From assembly GCA_910574455.1 (NCBI GenBank), contig CAJSYZ010000008.1, forward strand, positions 682,001 to 746,000: a stretch of 64,000 nucleotides of DNA, read 5' to 3'. This stretch comes from Trichaptum fuscoviolaceum. Lineage: Eukaryota; Basidiomycota; Agaricomycetes; Hymenochaetales; Trichaptaceae. The position numbers and the translations under genes were made by a program. Each line of letters begins with the position of its first letter. Within the stretch, counting starts at the first letter, position 1. The notes below the pieces were generated by a model. That model was not told where the DNA came from and did not search any database. It saw nothing but the letters and a program-made list of their open reading frames with translations. Shown one piece after another: positions 30,494-40,825 of the stretch.

Positions 30494-31743
30494 ATGGACG
30501 CAGATAACGCACAGACTCCCCTTCTAAACGGATTCTCAAAAGCAGTCTGGCCCAGTCAAACTGACATACAAACGTCCACCTATCCCGATTATTCAGATGA
30601 TCGACCCGCGAAGAAGATTCCGAGGACCTTTTCCGGTGACAGTGGATACTTCTCCCAGTCGGATTCCGGGGAAACAATTGCACACACACCAAACGAGAAT
30701 AGTCGAACATCATTGGAAGAGGCAGAGCATTTCTTGGCTTCGATCAGAGATACCGTACCGTCAATACTTGGTGCAGATCATCTTACGAGTACACCCGAAG
30801 AGATGGCGGAAGAAGAAACACAAAGTCTCGTTTCGACCAATGAAACCGGGAATTTACATCTTCAAGAGGACATGAATGCTCGCGAGTCACAAATATGGGA
30901 AGGAACGTTTGACTCTTCGTCTTCGAAGAGGAGGAAGCGATCGAGGTCATCTTCTGCATACCAGTATGGCTTTATTCAACAAAAGCAAAAAATCAGACGA
31001 CTGTCTATCACTAAAAATGAATCTGAATGGACGCTTCTTAGCCAAGACCTGGACTGGAAAGCTGCAGAGTCCGATGCATGTGTATTTGCGGCAATGTCTG
31101 GACGGGATCGACCGGGTGTTATAACATCTAACTTTGATGTCTCCGAAGAAGTTGCGCAAGCAGCTAATAACTGGGCATGTAGGACTGATGTCTTCGAGTG
31201 CGTACTCATTCTCCATTGACTTATGTCGCGATTCGCCTCGGCTGACTGTACAGTTAAAATAGCCCTGACGCCCGTTACCTGAGAATAACTGTGCGCTGCT
31301 ATAGAAAGGACATCTGTCAATGGACAAGTCTGGCCAACAGCACCGACCGTGACAAACTGTCTGGATTAACAGCTACGTGTAAAACCACGCCTTCCGACGA
31401 GAACGCCTGGTCTTCCCTACCTCCTGCGTGTGTAATATTAGGGGATAGCTCTTGGTCAATGTATGATTTGGTCAGTAAGATCAAACTGGTCCTCCTCGTG
31501 CAGATAAAATGACCATTACTCTATGCGCGTAGGCAAAACATGTCGGTCCTCTGGAGATTTCAGGTAAACTTCAACCTGGCCGCAACAGCATACAAATCGC
31601 TCTTCTCGGAGACACGTCTGATTTTCTATTCATCTTCTATGCAGAGCAACCTTCGCCGATTGAGAAGATGGCGGCGAAGCTGGATCACTTACGGGAACAA
31701 AAAAGAAAAGCGTTTCGAGACTTTCTTATTCGCCGTTTGTCTT
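30494..31743 (+). pseudogene. Unknown nuclear-type protein gene, C-terminal module shared with 54353-57204, possibly broken
   Basis: The clear first exon (30494 to about 31199) encodes ~235 residues: a Ser/Glu-rich disordered part, a basic KRRKRSR motif near residue 158, and the start of a module (DACVFAAMSG..PGVITSNFDV). The module continues with VKIALTPVT at about 31254-31280, RTSVNGQVWPTAPTV at about 31301-31350, and an in-frame last exon at 31536-31743 (HVGPLEISGKLQPGRNSIQI … SDFLFIFYAEQPSP … LIRRLSSA stop). The same module order ends the gene at 54353-57204. Between these blocks two stops (TGA and TAA near 31280-31290) and another TAA near 31368 block any splice chain I tried. It is therefore either a decaying gene or has an unusual structure. 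Function unknown. Confidence 0.5.
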
Positions 31744-32400
31744 CTGCTTAGAATCGCGGTATTCGTGTTTGTCATACGCTTTTTTGAAGTTAAGCTCGTG
31801 TATCTACACGAAACAAACTTTTTTTGGGTACCGCCTTATTTGCTATGTATGGGTGAGCCGATAGATACTCTCGGTTTCGCATAACTTATTCGACCACAAC
31901 GAACAAATATGTTAAAGGTGTTGAATGAAGTATCCAGTTTCATCAAGCTTTCGAAATGACCTACATCGGATAAGTTAGTACTGCAGCTCATATGAGTTGC
32001 CTTAAGCTTGAGGCACAGGACATGATAACAACGCACATGCTAGCTATGAACAAGAAATATTTTGATTGTTCTGAAAACTATCGCAATAGAAACACATATG
32101 AATATCAATAGGTGACCGAGGTCTTGTCAGATTCGTATGCAGAACATCGCTATGTAGCTAGGGCTTACATCAGTCATTGCTTGGACAGGCTAGTGAAAAA
32201 ATGTAAAGGTTTTTGTTATGTTTTTTGCAGAGTTTTCGAGTGAAATATCTGTTTAGCGATAGTCTATTGTCAATAAACTTATGCCATGAGAGATAAAACA
32301 TTGCAAGCTCACGTTGGTTATCAAAATAGAAAATGGACTTCGACTTCTTCATCAAATAATGGAAGCTCCCACCATGCTACCCTCAGGCTCTCCGCGGAAC
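31744..32400. other. Intergenic, AT-rich
   Basis: About 650 bp with no supported gene. It lies between the possibly broken gene and the 3' remnant of the tyrosine-recombinase-like fragment. Confidence 0.45.
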
Positions 32401-33150
32401 AAGTACGATGACACATTTCCAACACCACAAGCCGCTTCAAGCTCACGGAGAGCCTCGCGAAAATCTGCACACTGCAAAGCATCCTCGTCAACAAATGTTG
32501 AACCTCGTTCGACAATACGTGGAAACCTACATCATGAAAGAAACCAGTCAGATAGAAAGGTGTATACGTGAAATTGAAGTCTTACACAGGCTCGTCAGCT
32601 GAAGAAGGCTTGATATAAAACTCCCGATTGATTGATTGATTCAGATCTTCAACTGAAGTGATGCCCTCAATGTGTCCATGAAGGATCAAAGATTGTAATA
32701 ACCACATGCATGGGTCGCACAGAGTATCTTCTTTCCTAGTGACCGACGGTACGACATGATCCACGTTTTGTTCTTGGTCGGGGGCGTCGTCATTAAGACT
32801 CTTGAGACACATAGATGTTAAAAATGGAACATCCGAGGATGACAAGGGGTAACGCTCGCCTTGAAGTAGTGAAGCTGAATATCTATAGACCAATTGCCAT
32901 TTCTTGGCACACTTATTTTCTTTATATCTCTCAGTTTAAAGAACTACGTAAAGGCATGTCAGGCAATATAGTCTGAATGGGATTTGTTATGTACTCACCC
33001 GTCCCTGCTCAGTAGATTCAGGACCAGCACTTAAGAAGGTCGATGGGTGGGCTGCAAGAGAGATTGACAACGTCATGATTGATATTTGATCAATTCGCAT
33101 GAGTCGTAGCTGAGCATTGAACTGGCTTTCCTCAATAGCATGCCAGTAGA
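32400..33150 (-). pseudogene. Truncated tyrosine-recombinase-like gene fragment, paralog 1
   Basis: Exons, minus strand: an upstream open piece ending in 33100-32999 (…LMRIDQISIMTLSISLAAHP then STFLSAGPESTEQGR), 32943-32860 (FFKLRDIKKISVPRNGNW..), 32800-32586 using a GC donor at 32859, and about 32523-32380 (VFPRIVERGSTFVDEDALQ…). The first exons have the same lengths (102, 84, 215) and phases as paralog 2 at 36.2-37.6 kb, and the proteins align throughout. The sequence resembles the catalytic half of DUF3435-like tyrosine recombinases. The gene stops at the boundary where paralog 2 continues with a further exon, so this copy lacks its 3' half. Confidence 0.5.
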
Positions 33151-34123
33151 GCTTTTTCAATTCCACAGGTCCCTTCTTGTCACAATCGTTTAGTGTGCGT
33201 ATACCGGAAGGTCATGATGTAAAGTGTGTTTTCTTACCCTTTTGCTTTCAGACAACAAGAGTGGAAGAGATTGCAATAAACGCTGTCGGTCACAGTCATT
33301 CAGTGAGCGCATGCGAGAAGGACATGGAATACAGCATGTTTGCTTACCAAATGGTCCATATTGTCTGATATCGTTTCTTTGACAGACAGCAAGAGGAAGA
33401 AATAAAGTGAGGATGATGGTAGATGGCGAAGAAGAGGGGGTTCGGGAGAAGGTCTCAGAGCACGCATTTTATATGTCCAGAATCAAATGTAAGGTTCCAG
33501 AGAAATGTCGCTGAGAAGAAGCTTGCGTTGTTGATGCCATCAAGAGATATCCTCGTCTTGAGTATTATTGACTTGAGTATTGCCAGAAAGATCCTCGATG
33601 ACGGGCAAACACCAGAATACATATGAAAGAAGGGTAAGAAATGGTAAAATATGACATGCTGCTGATTCACTAAAGCGAAGAATTTGCTAGAGCATATGGT
33701 CATGCTGAGGTTCTCGAGTCAAATCGTATTGACAATCCTAGAGTTGTCCCGCTGTCAACACGCTCAGGCTGCCCCGAATCCAATGCTCTAGATAATCAAT
33801 GTCACACCCACATTGAGAGCCGTCGCTAAGTGCCTTATTTCCGTACAAGCAACGCCAAGAAGCCCATGAAATTTGAGAGATGCTGGAGATCTAACATTGC
33901 GCCGTGGCAACTATACTTCAGTGACAGTCGCAGTGACACTCACTCAGGCTGCGACTTCAACTCGGAGTCCGAAACTTCCCCAGCCGGAGTCCGAGTCCGC
34001 CGAGCCGTGCCACACAAATAGAAATAAATAGAGACGCATATAAGCAAGTTTTTCGGGTCTACGACTTCTTCGCCAGTATCTAACTTATACTTCCATCTTT
34101 TCCGTTTCAATAGCCACAGCACG
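33151..34123. other. Upstream region of paralog 1 with ~110-bp tandem duplication
   Basis: A block at about 33180-33260 (CACAATCGTTTAGTGTGCG...GAAGGTCATG) is repeated with changes at about 33292-33370 (CACAGTCATTCAGTGAGCG...GAAGGACATG). The stretch at about 33410-33490 (GGTCTCAGAGCACGCATTTTATA) resembles 37790-37890 upstream of paralog 2, so the segmental duplication includes upstream DNA. Three bases-rich direct TCAGGCTG motifs near 33760 and 33945 have counterparts around 38120. No supported gene. Confidence 0.45.
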
Positions 34124-34505
34124 ATGGACGCCCCCTCAGCGTGAGTGAATATCCTTCTCCTTTCAATGACACTAACACTCACAATGTCGGCTCCCCCGCT
34201 CCTCCGCTAGCAAGACTCAAAAACGCAAACAGTAGGCTTCGTATTCTTAGCATTTCAACGGTATGCTATAAATTGCGAGCAGGTCAACGGCACCTTCTAA
34301 ACAGGCGAAGAGGCCAAAGAAAGACGATACTGCCTCATCTGCCTCATCTGCTTCTTCCGAGTCCAGCTCGTCTTCGACAACCAACGGAAGCTCACGAAAG
34401 GAAGATCTTCTGGTCGCAAAAAACTGGCTATCTGTTCTCCATATCTGCGGAAGCATAGGAAGAGGCGAGCTCAATATCCCGGATGTCAACGACGATTCGG
34501 ACTGA
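34124..34505 (+). CDS. Small Ser-rich protein, unknown function
   Basis: Two exons (34124-34140 and 34283-34505) sum to 240 bases, 79 residues, in one frame. The N-terminus MDAPSASTAPSKQAKRPKK has a short basic, possibly nuclear-targeting motif. A run of ASSASSASSESSSSS follows, and the end is a more ordered-looking VAKNWLSVLHICGSIGRGEL. No family is recognised. The evidence is only a consistent splice model and clean frame, so it could be a chance structure. Confidence 0.4.
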
Positions 34506-34879
34506 TCAAGCTTGCTGGACTGGGGCATTCCAAACTCATGCGGACTTACTCAAGCGACTCTGGCCTATCTCAATGGACTATTCTGCCTCTATACTGATGT
34601 TTATCGCAGTCAAATGCTTCTTCGCCTCCCTTTCGACTAGTACCACGCGATCATCGTAGTTATGTGTATTTGTCATTAGCAGTGTCTGTACCAATAATCA
34701 TTCATTATCCGTAGAACTCAATTGTTAGCATTTTGGCAAGACTAAAATTGATTGATTTGAGGCAACAGTTCACACTAATAATACACATGATTGTCAACAG
34801 TTACTGTAGTTGCTCGACATAAGTTTTTGGAATCTTATAGTCTACATTTCTTAAGTCTAAAGTTGAGGGTTGTAAAGGC

Positions 34880-37660
34880 AGTTGAAGTCTACAGGTTGTC
34901 AAGTTTTGGTCGGTTCGGGCTCCAGACGAGACTGCGCAAACGCAAGTGAAGTTGTTTTACATGGTAAGGTATTCGATTCATATGCTTCTTGTAAGGCTTT
35001 TGGATTACAGAGACGTGATATCAAGCTAATAATAATCGATGTCAATAAGCTATGTATACGACGGAGATACCCATTTCAAACTTACGATGACCATTCATAT
35101 GAATTCGTCCGAGGATCCTAGCAATAATCTTGAAGCCTTTCACTTCGTCATCAGTAGGCGTGAACCCGAACTGTCGAATTAAGTCAATACAAAGTAGCAA
35201 TAGCAAGGGAAAAAGGTAATACCTCTGCGTTCAAAAAATTGAAATCGTCCATAGACAGACTTCTAAATGTCTTGAGAGCCGATCCAGAAATACTACGAGT
35301 TGACGGAGGTACGTCCCCGGCCTCTAGCGCTCGAACGCTTTTGATAAAGTCATCTACATTCTCAGGCCCTTTCTTCTTTCTCCTAGATGTGTCTGATTCT
35401 GAAAAAATGTTGCGGAAAAGTTCTGTCCTCCGACAGCCATTGAGCATGTGCTTGCTAACGTTTTCGATCGACGTGGCTTCAAAGTCTTCCTCTGGACACC
35501 GAAAGATCCCAGGACGAGAGCCTTTTATCATCTCAAATGCGAGGTCCGTCCACGCGTTGTGCATTTCGCGTCTAAGAATGATGAGATTCACATAGACTGC
35601 TTATGCCGCGAAGACCAACTGACCTGTGACGTTGCACGTTGCCCCACGAAGAAATAGATTTTTTGGTGAATTTTGGAGGAAGTGGAATGTCTCCTGGCCA
35701 CGCGGCGCAGATATCGCAAAAATATTTGTCTTCATCAGGCTAGGAGTTGGACACTTTAATCAAAAGTACACAACGAGAATGACCCAATGAAACAAATGGA
35801 GACTTACGATGCTAAGGCTCTCCAATGCATTCGCTGTGACCTCAGGGCCTGCCACATAATTCATTAAGCAGAGTCTGGCGAAGGCCATATCAACCCCTTC
35901 GAAGGCAGGAGGTTCGTTGATATCTTCAAAAGCCTCAACAACGAAAGACACATTTTCATGAGAGCTCGAAGCCATCGCCTTTTCTTTGGTAAGCGACCTT
36001 TTCTGGGCTTTGCGAGTTTCTGCGTCGCCGATGTGCCGAGCCTTCGAGTTTACCTTCTCTGGATCTTCCATTTTACGTCGTTCACTACGCTGAACTATCA
36101 CTACTCGTTCACGCGCGCGGTCAAAAGCGTCATAGTCCTGAGAAGGTACAGGCGCACTGTCACTACAATTCACTGATCAATACAGGAAGGACAAACCATC
36201 TGGAATGCTTCATTCTTAACCAACGGTTTTCGTTTCTTGACTTTGTTCAGGGCTGGGATAGTGCCATCTGGGATACTGTCAAAATCGGTGGGATTGTAAT
36301 GCGCTTTGAGTTTATTCCATGATTCATGGTGGCGCTTTCGCGCATCTTTCATCTCGGGAAGATCCTGATTGAAAGGTGCACTCAGTATGCAGAAGCAAAA
36401 AAGGAACACATATCAGATCAACCGACCTCGACTTTATCTTTTAACTCATCCGGAAGTCCTCGCGAGCTCGATTTCGACTCATCCAACTTGCCAGTTATGT
36501 CATCATATGCTGAGCCGTGTACCAAAGCAAAGACAGCAGTACAAGTTCTAGTGCTTGTATTAAGAGTTTGCTATAGGGCATATTAACGACGCGGACCATC
36601 AGAGCACCAATTGACACACACGTACCAGAGCTTCTTGCCGGGTTGACTTAACGCTGGCGCAGCCTGAGCCTAAGACTTTTACATGATCGCCAAAGGCGAA
36701 AGCCTTCAAATCATTGTAATTCAGTTGACGAACGTAGGTGCTGTAGTACACATGATGCGTTTTGCTCTTGTCGTCCATCGCGACCGCAGCCATCTCCGCG
36801 TTTATAATTCGAACCATCTGTTGCTATTTTTAGATAAACGAACATAAGAAGGGGTGACCAAACTTGCCTCCGCACCACCCTCCAAGCTAAAGTCATGCGT
36901 CGACACGCGTCCAAGACCGCATGCTTCTCCACTCTTGATAAGACTTGCGCAGAAATTTGTACTCATCATAACTTTTTCTTCGATCACACTCCGGCCCCTT
37001 TCCTTACCGCTTGCAAACCTAATCATGAAATCAGTCCGATAGACGGGTATATGCGTGACACAACAGGCAAATCTTACACAGGCAGATCAGTTGAGGATGA
37101 CTTAATATATAACTCCTCGTTGTCCCTTTGAGCAAATTCTTCAATGGAAGAGATTCCATCGATATGTCCACGGAGGATCAAGTAAAGCAAGAACCACAGG
37201 CATGGGTCGAATAGAATGTTTTCTATCCGTTTATAGGACCGAATGTAATACTCCTTATCTGTTTCTTGGCAAGGTGCATTACCAGCACAATCCTGTCGAC
37301 AGTGAAATATAGAAGTTAATGTTCTAGAGTATTCTGCGACGAAGCATGGCATTTACCTTGAAATTTAGAAGTTGCAGAACGATATACCAGTCACCGTTCT
37401 TTGGTACGCAAATTTTTTTAATATCGCTCAGTTTGAAGAACTAAGTAGGTGCGTTAGGCTCTATAGCCGTTAACAAGTCGCAACTACTCACCTGACCCTT
37501 TTCCGCAGATTGTGTGCTAGCGCATAGAAATGTCGATGGGTGTGCAGCCAAAGATACTGCCAGAAGAAAGATTGCCAGAAATTGAGTTTGCATGAGCCGA
37601 CTACTAGTACTGCCGAGCTCGCTCCCCGAAATCTTATGGAGGAACAGCACTCGCATTTCC
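34880..37660 (-). CDS. Tyrosine-recombinase-like (DUF3435-like) protein with zinc-finger tail, paralog 2
   Basis: Exons, minus strand: 37593-37492 (frame open upstream to 37656), 37440-37357, 37292-37078, 37018-36868, 36817-36626 and 36364-36197. The five 5' exons sum in phase; the 37078 end is GT|GTAAGA, so the TAA there is intronic. The 36868 donor is GC. Order of blocks: LAAHPSTFLCASTQSAEKGQ, FFKLSDIKKICV, FDPCLWFLLYLILRGHI, STHDFSLEGGAE, MDDKSKTHHVYYSTYVRQ. These sit where a tyrosine recombinase has R, H-x-x-R and H..Y, but the first Arg is His and HDFS lacks the Arg. Later exons (about 36175-34890) hold two Cys/His clusters: YFCDICAAWPGD...WGNVQRH and FRCPEEDF...HMLNGC. It may be a dead mobile-element gene. 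The splice chain beyond 36197 is unresolved. Confidence 0.45.
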
Positions 37661-39033
37661 GGAAGGCCCTATCAATCTCTTTTTTTTAACACGCGCGTAT
37701 GAGAGTGTAACAGCTAAGGGCATTCTCGCTCACCAACTGACCACAACCATCGTTCATTTCTACTTATCTGCGACGAGACAACACAAAGGCGGAGGAACTC
37801 AGGAAGGTGGTGGATGAAGAAGGAGAGGGAAATCATGGAAATCATCTCAGAGCACACCTTTTATACGTCCAGATTCGAATGTAGGGCACTAGGACGAGTT
37901 AGGTGTTGGCGCCACCGAATGAGGTTCTACTCTTGGTGTCATTGGTCCGGGTAATACCAGAAAGCCTCTCTCGATGGCGGTTTTAGCATCGGTCGACGGA
38001 CATCAAGGACGACTCGGAGCGAAGGACCTCCGGGTCGCAAAGATGACATCATGTTGCAGGTCCACTGCTAGCACTGGCATATGTTGCCGTGACGGTTCTT
38101 GAGCACTTGACAGCACTCTCAGGTTGTCTGCCGTCAACATGTCAGAGTGTTACTGTAGGCCATCCACGATTCTATAACACACACTTCACTCCTAAGCTCG
38201 CAGCACAGAGAAGTTCAAGAGACTTAGGAGCGTCTGTAAGTCAACCATTGCGGTGGTGACAGTGAATTTAACAGCCGAGTCGGAGGTGAAAGTTGAAGTC
38301 TGAATCCGGGGTAGGAAATGCAGTATGCCGGTGACAAAACAGTCACAAATACTGTACCACTTGTGGACATTCCCAGGCTGAGGACTCCTCGGATCCCTTC
38401 TTATCGGTTTCGATGATGAGGTTTCTCGTACAATGTCGTATGCTACCCAAGCTGAGCTGCAGACGGTGCTTGGGAGTCCGTCAGATCATCAACGTTGTCG
38501 CCGACCTCACTGGGCCGGATGTTCTGGTGGTGACTCGGTTATGGTCAAGTTGTCGTGCTGGCGGATCCAGAAAATGAGCTTTTTGTAACTGATTATGCGA
38601 GAGGGCTTCAACAATTCTATGAATGCAGTAGCCTCCGAGTATGAATTTTGATAGGAATTTGAGGAGGGAAATTTTACATCATCCTCAACTTAAGCATACG
38701 GGGGAAGGTAGGTTGCATACATATGTATGGAAATCATGTTCTCTCTCGTTCCTGTTTTTAAATGCATTCTCTCATGTGTCTGATTCAACTTGCTTGGACG
38801 AACTTGAAGCCTTACTAGGTTGATTCAATCGAAACTGATATTGGACTTCTTCCAATACTAATATGTCTGTATGTGCTGTATTTATGAAGTTCATTGAACA
38901 ATATAAAGCTGTAATCATTCTTTTGCAAGTAAAAGAGCATTTCAATTCTAACCATAAAACTCAATCAAACGGAATGGGGTGCGCTCTACTCTCTTTCTCA
39001 AATACGAAAACAAGAATGCCTTCAGAAAAAAAG
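37661..39033. other. Upstream region of paralog 2 and non-coding sequence
   Basis: About 1.37 kb. The part 37780-38270 is a diverged copy of the sequence upstream of paralog 1 (matching stretches CTCAGAGCACACCTTTTATACGTCCAGA and GACAGCACTCTCAGG-like near 38110). The rest has no supported gene. Confidence 0.4.
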
Positions 39034-39144
39034 TGACAAGGAAGGGATTCGAACCCTTGCGGACTAATGTCCATGAGAAGAAACTCCAAATATGGAATAA
39101 GCTTACGCTTGAGTCACACACCTTAACCACTCGGTCACCTTGCC
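39034..39144 (-). tRNA. tRNA-Leu(CAA) with intron
   Basis: 111 bases on the minus strand. The acceptor stem pairs GGCAAGG with CCTTGTC and has discriminator A. The D arm reads ACC-GAGTGGTTAA-GGT. The anticodon loop CTCAAG has U33 and anticodon CAA. An intron of about 35 bases follows position 37. A long variable arm (GGAC-ATTA-GTCC) identifies a class II tRNA, and the T arm is AAGGG-TTCGAAT-CCCTT. The yeast tRNA-Leu(CAA) also has an intron at this place. No CCA is encoded, as expected. Confidence 0.93.
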
Positions 39145-39330
39145 ATGGTCTGGAACAACCACTAGTACATATATTATACGCATGTAACTTACGACTGCAT
39201 AACTTGAAGCACCGAATGCTCTATTTTGCAGTTCAAATTGAAGTCCGGTAGCCTGAGTGTGCATAGTCTCTTTCGTTTAATTAGTGATTGCATTTGGGGA
39301 GTCGAGGAGTCATTATACCGTTATATATAG

Positions 39331-40313
39331 CTAAAGTGATCGAACACTTCTCTGCCTATCTATAGGCACCTCTACTTCTGATTGTCGGATGAGATTCGAG
39401 AGCTTTTCCTGATCCGAGGCGGACAGCCCACACGCAGAGACCCAGGCCCTTGCAAGGTCTTCAGATGGAGCCTGCACAGCTAACTTATTAGCAGAAGCGA
39501 GAGGCTTTACTTCCACTATATCGTCGTGAATCGGACGAGACTCCTGTACGCTTGTCCGTATGATATCCACGATACAGTGGATCGCTTTCTGATCCGATGC
39601 CATTTGTTCGATCTTCAGTAGTGCATTATAAAGCAGAACTGCATAAATGGGCAGTAGTCCACGAAGTGTTATAGCGGAGAGAATCGCGCTCACAGCATCT
39701 GAGAAAGCGATTAGAATATGCAGTATTCACTGGTACTCTGCTAGCTTACTTCGACCATCTCCGGACGAAAGATAGGCTTCTGCCGAGGTTGACGCCAAGC
39801 CCGGTGAAGTTTCCCACTGAACACAGCTCGATGATGTATGCAAATATTTGAGCCATGGTGAACTCACTTTCGCTTTTGTCCTGTCAGCCAAATGCACAGC
39901 AAGTTCATTTCGTCCGAGCCTAATTGCACAGCGCATTGCGAAATCGATGAGCTGGTATTCGCGACCGTCCTTGCCTATATTTGCTTCCTCGACCTCTAAC
40001 TGACCCAAAGCAAGATCCAGAGCATCACTGTATGATCCTTTGATATAGAGATCATTCAAGCTGTAGTCGATGTTGCACGCATGGTGTGTATTTGCTTCAA
40101 TTTTGAGCGAGGTTCCTAAAGGAGTATGCCACTGAAGTAACGATGTAAGTGGTTTGAGCGTCGTCTGTCGTGATGATAAATATTTGCCATGGGTTCATGA
40201 AAAATCTGCTCCTTCGCATAGTCTGTTTTGCTCTTTATGAAGGCAGAGCGCATACGCTCCTCCCTGTCCCGGTAGTTATCTTCAATCTCGAGCTCCCCGA
40301 AGTCAGAAATCAT
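39331..40313 (-). CDS. Helical-repeat (TPR-like) protein, unknown function
   Basis: Minus-strand exons: 39699-39331 (…AVSAILSAITLRGLLPIYAV…VRSL stop) and about 40164-39750, the latter probably split by an intron after ADRTKAK. The joint RNAVSAIL is in phase. An upstream exon from about 40313 (MISDFGELEIEDNYRDREE) is less certain; it may not be the first. The sequence is a series of amphipathic helices (YSDALDLALGQLEVEE, YQLIDFAMRCAIRLGRNELA, LASTSAEAYLSSGDGR) with TPR-like spacing. No named family is recognised. It lies between tRNA-Leu and the carboxylesterase. Confidence 0.6.
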
Positions 40314-40825
40314 CGAGCGGTTGATTTGCTAGTGATGGTTGATTGTGTACGGTGGCAGGATCTCAAGTCAGTCGTAGTGGCATTTAGACTCCGACTTAAT
40401 CTATCGCTTGTCATCCGGAAGAAACAATTCAGTGAACACGGTCCTCGTAGAAAAATCCAAGGCAAGCCATCTCGTAAGTATACTGACGACGATATATGGG
40501 GTGTGGGCGAAGAGAGCCTTTGTATCGACAAGCGTGAACAAGGAGCTTGTGGTCGAGGTCAACTAGTTCTTTGAAAGCCCGAGCTGTTGCTATCAAAATC
40601 ATTGAGATATGAAGAGAAAAAAAGGATTTGGTAAACATAGTTCAACTGTCCAGGGTGAAGGCAATGAGCACGGGTACATATAGTCAAATGCGTCCATATA
40701 TGCGACAAGCATGATACAGTATTATGTGTTTTCGTTGTGGATCGCGGTCCAGCTACCCAAAAGTATTGTCTCTAGACCAGACAACATAGAACTTCGAATT
40801 TTGATTGATACGATTTCCCTTCGCG
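40314..40825. other. Possible 5' exons of the helical-repeat gene
   Basis: About 510 bp. A minus-strand frame at 40429-40600 (AFKELVDLDHKLLVHACRY) looks coding in composition and may be an upstream exon of the gene at 39331-40313, but I could not connect the frames with confidence. Confidence 0.35.

Noticed and set aside
32582..33100. A 134-residue secreted effector-like protein with a signal peptide, and its twin at 37074-37593
   Set aside because: The two match in exon lengths and both end in CCTGTGTAAGA, which reads better as a splice donor than as a stop codon. Open frame continues upstream of the putative signal peptide, and downstream exons align between the copies, so these are internal exons of a larger gene.
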